45,000 nt of DNA, taken from assembly GCF_013372285.1 (NCBI RefSeq), contig NZ_CP054301.1, positions 3,140,001 to 3,185,000 of the forward strand. The letters run 5' to 3'. How positions within the stretch are numbered: the stretch's first letter is position 1; each line of letters opens with the position of its first letter. Positions 37,982-45,000 of the stretch are shown here, piece by piece. The DNA comes from Marinomonas primoryensis (GTDB lineage: Bacteria; Pseudomonadota; Gammaproteobacteria; Pseudomonadales; Marinomonadaceae). Under the pieces are notes generated by a model that saw only the letters and a list, made by a program, of their open reading frames with translations, was not told the origin of the DNA and did not search any database. The translations under genes were made by a program, and so were the position numbers.

Positions 37982-38678
37982 CGTTCACTCTAATTTCACC
38001 CAAATGCTCAACCCATGCCACCATTTCATCACCAACAACAACAGCACCTACATTTTCAGGCGTGCCTGTCATGATCAAATCACCCGGCCTTAATTCAAAA
38101 ACCTCTGATAATTTACAAATAACCTCTTCAATAGACCATGTTAAATTAGAAACGCGACTAACCTGCTTAACATCACCATTAACCTTTAAACCAATTTCGG
38201 CTTTTGCAACATCAACACTAAGACGATCATTTTTTAAAAGTATTGGACTTATTGGGGCAGACTCATCAAATGATTTCCCTACCTCCCAAGGGCGACCCTT
38301 CTTTTTAGCTTGCGCCTGAAGATCACGTCGTGTCATATCCAAACCGACAGCGTAACCAAGAATTGCATCAACTGCTTGTTCCGGCGTTAAATTACGACCC
38401 CCTTTACCTATAGCAATAACAAGCTCAACCTCATATTCGAACTGTGACGAAGCCATAGGATAGGAAATACCGGTCACATCAGAAAAACTAGCAGGAACAA
38501 CACATGACGCATCTTTCGCAAAGAAGAATGGAGGGTCTCTTTCAGGATCATCTCCCATTTCTTTTGAGTGCTCAGCGTAATTTCGACCAACGCAATATAC
38601 TCGTCCAACTGGGAAGAGCTGATCACTTTCCACAACGGGCAAAAATACACGCTTTTGTTCCGGTATAATATGTGTCAC
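37971..38678 (-). CDS. Fumarylacetoacetate hydrolase family protein
   Basis: 235-aa single-domain FAH-fold enzyme of the YcgM/FahD type, which cleave C-C bonds or decarboxylate small oxo-acids such as acylpyruvates and oxaloacetate with Mg2+ or Mn2+. Visible are YCVGRNYAEHSKEMG, the metal-binding acidic residues in FEYEVELVIAIG and GLDMTRRDLQ, GRPWEVGKSFDESAPI and IMTGTPENVGAV. The substrate is not known. The start is GTG after GAGG. It follows the cupin gene by 30 bp and probably shares its transcript. Confidence 0.85.
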   Translation of the reverse strand: MTHIIPEQKRVFLPVVESDQLFPVGRVYCVGRNYAEHSKEMGDDPERDPPFFFAKDASCVVPASFSDVTGISYPMASSQFEYEVELVIAIGKGGRNLTPEQAVDAILGYAVGLDMTRRDLQAQAKKKGRPWEVGKSFDESAPISPILLKNDRLSVDVAKAEIGLKVNGDVKQVSRVSNLTWSIEEVICKLSEVFELRPGDLIMTGTPENVGAVVVGDEMVAWVEHLGEIRVNVTD

Positions 38679-38708
38679 ATAAACCTCAATATAATAGGCA
38701 GACTAAAT

Positions 38709-39347
38709 TTAAAAATGCCCTGCTTTTAACCAAATAAAACAATCTGACGCAACATTCCAACGGTCTAATGAAAACTCAGGATCTCGTAGCCAACCGCCAG
38801 TAGTCATTAGATTACCACCGTATTGTGCCTGCCCAGATATAATGAATAACTCGACGGAAGCACTTAAGTCCAATTGACTTAATAAATTTTCACCATTTTG
38901 AATACGAATAAGCCAAACTCTCTCTGTACCAAATTGATAAAGTGGCACAATTTCTGACTGTCTAGATGACCAAATACTAGGTGTTTCAACATAGACCTGA
39001 TTCAAGTCTGTCACTTGAAATTGATGCAGTTTTACTAATAAACAACAGCCATCAAGGCTATGGGGGGCATGACTAGTACCGGGAGGGTTCCTGAAATAAC
39101 TACCAGCCTTAAAATCACCTTTTTCATCGGAGAAAATACCATTTAATACAAGTATTTCTTCACCCAACGGATGCGGATGAGGACGAAAAACAGAACCAGC
39201 TTCGTAGGATACCAAACTCGTCGCATGACCTCGCTCAGCCTCTTCTCTTGCCAAAGGTTTTCTATAAACTCCAGACATTGGACTGGCAATCCAATCAATT
39301 TTGTCTGTATCCATGAATACCGTTTGAGAAAAGTTCATGTTGAGCAT
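38709..39347 (-). CDS. Cupin-domain protein (ChrR-like double cupin)
   Basis: 212-aa protein with two cupin halves. The first carries the metal-binding pattern FRPHPHPLGEEILVLNG and PPGTSHAPHS; the second half (about 115-205) is degenerate. It resembles the C-terminal cupin of ChrR anti-sigma factors but lacks the zinc-binding anti-sigma N-terminal domain, so a regulatory role is doubtful and an enzyme or sensor of small acids is possible. No clear Shine-Dalgarno sequence precedes the ATG; a second ATG follows at codon 4. It is likely cotranscribed with the FAH gene. Confidence 0.72.
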   Translation of the reverse strand: MLNMNFSQTVFMDTDKIDWIASPMSGVYRKPLAREEAERGHATSLVSYEAGSVFRPHPHPLGEEILVLNGIFSDEKGDFKAGSYFRNPPGTSHAPHSLDGCCLLVKLHQFQVTDLNQVYVETPSIWSSRQSEIVPLYQFGTERVWLIRIQNGENLLSQLDLSASVELFIISGQAQYGGNLMTTGGWLRDPEFSLDRWNVASDCFIWLKAGHF

Positions 39348-39441
39348 AATTAACGGCCAGCTATCTTTAAAAAATAAGTTTAACGGTTTGATTAAATAAC
39401 AATCAAGTTATTCCTTATTTTTTGAAATAGAACGGCACAAT

Positions 39442-39474
39442 AAAAAAAGGCACCAGATGTTGCCATCTGGCGCC
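39442..39474 (-). terminator. Main terminator downstream of the porin
   Basis: On the minus strand an 11-bp stem (39464-39474 with 39449-39459, one G-U wobble) with a 4-nt loop is followed by seven T (39448-39442). This is a standard intrinsic terminator. Confidence 0.8.
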
Positions 39475-39540
39475 AAAATGTTCCAACAAATCCGCCTACA
39501 AGAGAAGAAATATGGAACCTTGAATGATCTTGCTTAACAT

Positions 39541-39574
39541 AAGGCTCCTACCTTACTAGACTGGTAGGAGCCTT
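39541..39574 (-). terminator. First hairpin downstream of the porin
   Basis: AAGGCTCCTACC (39541-39552) pairs perfectly with GGTAGGAGCCTT (39563-39574) across a 10-nt loop. There is no T run after it on the minus strand; it may protect the mRNA 3' end or be a weak terminator ahead of the one at 39442-39474. Confidence 0.55.
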
Positions 39575-39604
39575 AGAGTAAATAAAATCATCTATAAGAG
39601 GATC

Positions 39605-40543
39605 TTAGAAACCGTAGTAAACACCAACAGCTGTTTGAGTATCTGTATCGTTGTTAGTGGCATTTTCATATTTACCAACTTCACCGTACACATAAATATT
39701 CGATGCTAGGCTATAAGTTACACCAGCAGCATATTCATTAAATTTATCTTTACCAGCGCCATCTTCATCAACATTCTGGTAAGAAACGTAAACATCACCA
39801 ACACCGTAACCATAACGAGCAGCTAGACCAAGTACGTCTTGGGTATCGTCAGTCGTTTCATACTTACCCGTAACGGACAAGTTAGCCATCGGCATAACAG
39901 TAACTGCTAAACCAGTAGTTGCTTTAGGATCAGTCGCTGAAGTATTTTCACGAGAATCATAACCCAATGCAACAGACACTAGATCAGTAGAGTATTTAAC
40001 AACACCCATAACTGAAGTGCCGTCATTATCAGTATCTACGTTTTTAGAAGATGTAGTATCCCCTTTGAATTGAGCCGCAACTTGTACTTCAAAACCATTC
40101 ATAGATGGTGAAAAGTAAGCAATAGTGTCGCCTTCAGTCGTGTCTTCTGCGTTTGTCATACCTAGATTTTCAAACTGATCAACAGAGTCTTGAATAGCAT
40201 TGTTATAGATAGTGTCAAACGAACCAACTTGAACTTTACCAAAGTTCCCCTTCAAGCCAACAAAAGCCTGGTCTAAATCAGCTTTGCTATCATGATCTTC
40301 TTTTTGGTCTGCGTTAAATTCAAGTTCATATTTGAAGAAAGCAGTTAGATCATCATTGATTTTTGTTTCACCCTTTAAGCCAATGGTCGAACCATTGTCT
40401 ACAAAGTCAGTCCCTTTATCAGTGTCTGTGTATGCATATTGGATGTTACCGTAAACATCTACTGTAGAACCTTCAGCAGCTTGAACTGATACAGAAGCAA
40501 GTGCAGCACTGGACACAGCAATAGCAATAATCGATTTTTTCAT
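39605..40543 (-). CDS. General porin, Gram-negative OmpC/F type
   Basis: 312-aa outer-membrane porin. The signal peptide MKKSIIAIAVSSAALASVSV ends at QAA; the mature protein begins EGSTVDVYGNIQYAYTD and shows the 16-strand porin pattern with acidic turns, LDQAFVGLKGNFGKVQVG (start of the L3 region), and the C-terminal phenylalanine in VGVYYGF needed for BAM insertion. The shorter length than E. coli OmpC fits short loops. It has a strong Shine-Dalgarno sequence (AAAGGGA), a leader region with palindromes and two downstream hairpins, suggesting high, regulated expression. Confidence 0.92.
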   Translation of the reverse strand: MKKSIIAIAVSSAALASVSVQAAEGSTVDVYGNIQYAYTDTDKGTDFVDNGSTIGLKGETKINDDLTAFFKYELEFNADQKEDHDSKADLDQAFVGLKGNFGKVQVGSFDTIYNNAIQDSVDQFENLGMTNAEDTTEGDTIAYFSPSMNGFEVQVAAQFKGDTTSSKNVDTDNDGTSVMGVVKYSTDLVSVALGYDSRENTSATDPKATTGLAVTVMPMANLSVTGKYETTDDTQDVLGLAARYGYGVGDVYVSYQNVDEDGAGKDKFNEYAAGVTYSLASNIYVYGEVGKYENATNNDTDTQTAVGVYYGF

Positions 40544-40991
40544 TCTCGTTTCCCTTTAAAATATTTAGCTTTTTCTTGTAGGCGCTTGATATGTGCAAGC
40601 AACAGTCAAACAATCTAAACATTTCACAGAAATAGACAAGTAGATGCAAGCTACTTGCATCAAGTATCCACCATAGGTGCTATTTTCATGAAATGTATCA
40701 TTTAAAAAGGATTTTCAATGCGCATTAAATATCCTAGAAATAAGATTAAAGCCGATATTTATCAGTCACTTATGTGCAAATATTTGAAAAATACAAAATT
40801 TGGAATGTGCATCTATTTTCTATTTTTTGACACTAAAATACGATTTTTTTGAAAATATTGCGTCAATGACGCACAAAAACACTAATGAAAGGAGTAAATT
40901 TCAGGAGGAAAAATAAGAAAGAAACCAAAACAAGAGACATAGAAGTGAACTAGAGGGTCAGAAAAAACCCTCTTAGGCATCAAAAAGGGCT
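40544..40991. other. Gene-free region upstream of the porin
   Basis: 448 bp, very A/T-rich. It contains two notable elements: a nested palindrome at 40637-40666 (GATGCAAG-cta-CTTGCATC inside repeated CAAGTA) and an inverted repeat AGAGGGT/ACCCTCT (40952-40958 with 40967-40973) just below the DUF2058 stop, which may end that transcript although no T run follows it. The porin promoter must lie here but I cannot fix a convincing -35/-10 pair. No coding ORF is visible. Confidence 0.6.
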
Positions 40992-41537
40992 TTACCACAT
41001 TAGATCATCAGGGATTTCAAAACCTGCATAGGGATCATCATCAACACTATCAACACGGTTATTACAAACAAGCACATAAGATGAATCTCGCTCATTAATC
41101 TTTACTGCAACCGGTTCAGGAATGAGTTCATATTGCTGATCAAGCTTAATGATAGCCAAGCGTCCGCGACTCAAATCATCATGCATTGACTGACTAATAT
41201 ACAATTTTTTTACTTTTTTATTATCCGTAAAGTGATAAGCAATATCGCCATTTTCTTTTCGGACGCGATTTTGATCTATCATCTGGCGAATTTGTCCTTG
41301 CACCGCTTTATGCTCAGCAAGTTTTTGACGCTCTAGATTCAGCCCCCGATCTTTCTCCACTTTATCGTCTCTCTGGCGTTTCAGCGCTTCCAAACGCTCA
41401 TCATGATCTGTGGTAACTATTTTACCTTTTTTAACTTTCTGCTTATGCTGTAAGGTCTCTGCTTTGAGTTTTTTAACCTTCTTCTTATCAACGAGACCCA
41501 CACCCAACAACTGCTCTTGTAATGACTTAGCAGCCAT
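40992..41537 (-). CDS. DUF2058 family protein (YaiL-like)
   Basis: 181-aa highly charged cytoplasmic protein of the DUF2058 family. The N-terminal MAAKSLQEQLLGVGLVDKKK and a Lys-rich stretch (about 17-45) lead into a coiled-coil-like segment (about 45-95), then a small beta domain with DNGDIAYHFTDN-like sequence (seen as GDIAYHFTDNKKVKKLYIS) and the acidic end DDDPYAGFEIPDDLMW. Family members are sometimes called nucleoproteins, but no function is established. The Shine-Dalgarno sequence is GGAGG. It is monocistronic. Confidence 0.87.
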   Translation of the reverse strand: MAAKSLQEQLLGVGLVDKKKVKKLKAETLQHKQKVKKGKIVTTDHDERLEALKRQRDDKVEKDRGLNLERQKLAEHKAVQGQIRQMIDQNRVRKENGDIAYHFTDNKKVKKLYISQSMHDDLSRGRLAIIKLDQQYELIPEPVAVKINERDSSYVLVCNNRVDSVDDDPYAGFEIPDDLMW

Positions 41538-41642
41538 AATAATTAACCTCCGTAATACCTAACCAGAATATAATTAACAACATCAAACTGGATATAGAAA
41601 AGCCTTAGCATTGAAGGACTTTATCTCGACCTATAAAAACAA

Positions 41643-41668
41643 AAAAAGCGACTTAAAAGTCGCTTTTT
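41643..41668. terminator. Terminator of the second cold-shock gene
   Basis: AAAAAGCGACTT (41643-41654) pairs with AAGTCGCTTTTT (41657-41668); because a 2-nt loop is not possible, the inner pairs open. It sits 40 bp past the csp stop, minus strand. Confidence 0.8.
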
Positions 41669-41707
41669 AGCATTCGCACTGCTGAGAGAATCCTCAGCAA
41701 CGTTACC

Positions 41708-41917
41708 TTATAAAGGTGTAACGTTTTGAGCTTCTGGGCCTTTTTTGCCTTGAGCTACTTGGAATTCAACTTTTTGGCCTTCAGCCAAAGTTTTGAAACC
41801 AGAAGTGTTGATTGCAGAGAAGTGAACAAAAACATCAGGACCTGAATCCTGAGTAATGAAACCGAAACCTTTAGTTTCGTTGAAAAATTTTACTGTACCA
41901 GTTACTACGTCAGACAT
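41708..41917 (-). CDS. Cold-shock domain protein (CspA family), second copy
   Basis: 69-aa OB-fold RNA chaperone with RNP1 KGFGFIT and RNP2 VFVHF and the opening [15 protein letters not shown]. Codon use is biased as in very highly expressed genes, more so than in the copy at 35510-35722. An AGGA Shine-Dalgarno sequence is 9 bp before the ATG. The leader holds a strong hairpin (41950-41971) whose 5' arm could instead pair next to the Shine-Dalgarno sequence, which may regulate translation. Confidence 0.95.
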   Translation of the reverse strand: MSDVVTGTVKFFNETKGFGFITQDSGPDVFVHFSAINTSGFKTLAEGQKVEFQVAQGKKGPEAQNVTPL

Positions 41918-41930
41918 GTCTGTTTATCCT

Positions 41931-41971
41931 GTAGGTTAAGTTAATTTATACGTAGGTGCTATCACCTACGT
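41931..41971 (-). promoter_or_regulatory. Leader hairpin of the second csp, possible RNA switch
   Basis: In the csp mRNA a 9-bp perfect stem forms from 41971-41963 and 41958-41950 with a 4-nt loop. The motif ACCTAC of its 3' arm is repeated at 41936-41931, directly before the AGGA ribosome site. The 5' arm GTAGGT can therefore pair with either copy. Confidence 0.45.
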
Positions 41972-42160
41972 TATAGTGCTAAAAAAACTCGGTATTACTT
42001 ATGATTTAACAGGACGAACATACTGACGTATTATTCGCAACTCTGGACATAAATATTGCCAACTCTTTTAAACGAAGCTTATTCTAGCCCGCTTTGAATC
42101 ATGAGGTCAACTAAGTTATGTAAAAAAATCAATAAATATTGCTGTAATCAGATACGAATT

Positions 42161-42201
42161 AAAAATAAATCTATCTGTATGAATTAGATAGATTTATTTT
42201 T
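42161..42201. repeat. Perfect 16-bp A/T-rich inverted repeat
   Basis: AAAAATAAATCTATCT (42161-42176) is repeated in reverse complement at 42186-42201 with a 9-nt loop. It may be a terminator for upstream or antisense transcripts; no gene is close enough to decide. Confidence 0.8.
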
Positions 42202-42416
42202 AAGATATGAAACCTAACACCTCCCTCCTCATCTATTTCATTTGATCAAGAGCAGAACACTAAGAGTAAACAAGATACCCTGACGGTATCTTAAATTGCT
42301 TTGTCTAATGACATTACGGCTTTATTAGTAATATATCCAGTGACTCTTTTAACGCTCAACGAATCCTACTCTGTGGGTTAGCAGACAACACTCGTTAATC
42401 TTTATCACGCCTATAC

Positions 42417-42449
42417 AAAAGCCCACTTCAAAATGAAGTGGGCTTTTTT
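42417..42449. terminator. Bidirectional terminator in the csp-rrn interval
   Basis: A perfect 14-bp stem (42417-42430 with 42434-42447) with core GCCCACTTCA/TGAAGTGGGC and a T run ending at 42449 on the plus strand. No annotated plus-strand gene precedes it, so it either backs up rrn termination or ends an unannotated plus-strand RNA. Confidence 0.75.
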
Positions 42450-42643
42450 GTGCATAAAAACAAGGCTTATCCCCAGATTAGCAAGAATACATGATGCTAT
42501 TAAACCATCACACTTATTTACTCAAGAATACATAAGTGGCCTCTATTAAACCATCTCAAGATCAAACACCACTGACCAAAATAAGGCTTCCCTATATTCC
42601 AGCATCAAGGTAGATTTCCCACCGGCTTCCCTTTCCTTGAGCC

Positions 42644-42678
42644 AAAAAAAAGCCCTGACAGCGTTAGCTATCAGGGCT
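42644..42678 (-). terminator. rRNA operon terminator
   Basis: On the minus strand AGCCCTGA (42678-42671) pairs with TCAGGGCT (42658-42651); the inner AGC/GCT pairs extend it, and eight T follow. It lies about 12 bp past the 5S 3' end, as expected for the end of an rrn operon. Confidence 0.88.
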
Positions 42679-42690
42679 CTCTTAATTTAA

Positions 42691-42806
42691 GCTTGACGAC
42701 GACCTACTCTCACATGGGATCTCCCACACTACCATCGGCGATTGCGCTTTTCACTTCTGAGTTCGGGATGGGATCAGGTGGTTCAACGCCTCTATGATCG
42801 TCAAGC
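42691..42806 (-). rRNA. rrf: 5S ribosomal RNA
   Basis: About 116 nt. The ends pair (GCTTGACGA with TCGTCAAGC), and internal blocks such as CCGAACTCAGAAGTGAAA and GCCGATGGTAGTGTGGG match gammaproteobacterial 5S. The ends may be off by one or two bases. It follows 23S rRNA across a spacer of about 230 bp. Confidence 0.95.
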
Positions 42807-43035
42807 AATTCTGCTGCGTTCGTTCTGGCGGTTTCTTAAGATCATAATCTCTATCATCTCTTTCTTCCAACCAAAACACGCGTAGACATGCTTGGATCTT
42901 TAACAATTCTTTTTTGAAATAACGGTAATCAAGGTTAAACCGGTCGTATTATGTGTCTCTGTAATCTTTGATGCATTTGCTTAGAGTCTTTTTCATTCTC
43001 TCTTCACTTATCATCTAAAACCACTTTGGTGTTAT
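42807..43035 (-). other. 23S-5S intergenic spacer
   Basis: About 229 bp of A/T-rich spacer between the 23S 3' end and the 5S 5' end. No tRNA gene is present. It should carry RNase III and RNase E processing sites, but I cannot place them exactly. Confidence 0.7.

Positions 43036-45000
<1,965 letters not shown>

Larger units (their letters stand above)
41918..42690. other. Gene-free region between csp and 5S rRNA
   Basis: About 770 bp without a coding ORF. From left to right it holds the csp leader, a 16-bp A/T inverted repeat (42161-42201), an 8-bp hairpin AAGATACC/GGTATCTT (42272-42292), a possible small-RNA unit (42308-42449) ending in a terminator, an imperfect duplication (42482-42555) and the rrn terminator (42644-42678). 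Confidence 0.65.

Noticed and set aside
42208..42246. 12-codon ORF before the 42272-42292 hairpin, as a leader peptide
   Set aside because: No ribosome site, no run of regulatory codons and no downstream gene on that strand to be attenuated.

Overview
The window looks like core chromosome of a marine gammaproteobacterium of the Oceanospirillales/Pseudomonadales side, most likely Marinomonas or a close relative. This is inferred from moderately AT-rich DNA and Pseudomonas-like gene order (tyrS | M23 peptidase; lptM-lysA-dapF-DUF484; argH | hemCDXY; prmC-prfA-hemA | TPR lipoprotein-lolB-ispE-prs-rplY-pth-ychF-tRNA; clpB-pgeF-rluD | bamD). No species marker was tested. I see no phage, insertion sequence, integron or CRISPR array.

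Layout. The left edge (1-75) is a minus-strand rRNA promoter firing out of the window. Next come tyrS (-) and a divergent M23 endopeptidase (+); trxA (-); the minus-strand operon lptM-lysA-dapF-DUF484-HAD phosphatase, which lacks the usual xerC; an unknown membrane-anchored protein (+) ending in a 7-bp tandem repeat; argH (-) divergent from hemC-hemD-hemX-hemY (+); a PAS chemoreceptor, a BASS-like transporter and a 61-aa protein (-); and yaaA (+). From 17.8 to 28.5 kb lie prmC-prfA-hemA (-) back to back with the TPR lipoprotein-lolB-ispE-prs-rplY-pth-ychF run (+), then five tRNA genes alternating Gln-Met-Gln-Met-Gln. After that come an outer-membrane barrel protein (+), clpB, pgeF and rluD (-), bamD (+), a GST and a cold-shock protein (-), an ammonium transporter and a DTW protein (+), and then an FAH hydrolase, a cupin, a porin, a DUF2058 protein and a second cold-shock protein (-). 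The right end holds 5S rRNA and the 3' two-thirds of 23S rRNA, both minus strand.

The genes serve translation (tyrS, prfA, prmC, pth, ychF, rplY, rluD, tRNAs, rRNAs), tetrapyrrole synthesis (hemA, hemC, hemD, with hemX/hemY), lysine and arginine synthesis (lysA, dapF, argH), and envelope building (lptM, lolB, bamD, M23 peptidase, porin). Stress and redox functions are also present (clpB, trxA, yaaA, two csp genes). The segment is bounded by two rrn operons in the same orientation.

The region is mostly ordinary core genome and I found no clearly new multi-gene system. The most interesting signals are non-coding: a cold-shock leader with competing pairings, a possible small RNA beside the rrn terminator, a nested palindrome upstream of the porin, a T-stem mismatch shared by three tRNA-Gln copies, and a 7-bp tandem repeat. 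At gene level the notable points are the missing xerC and an unrecognised TonB-like protein.
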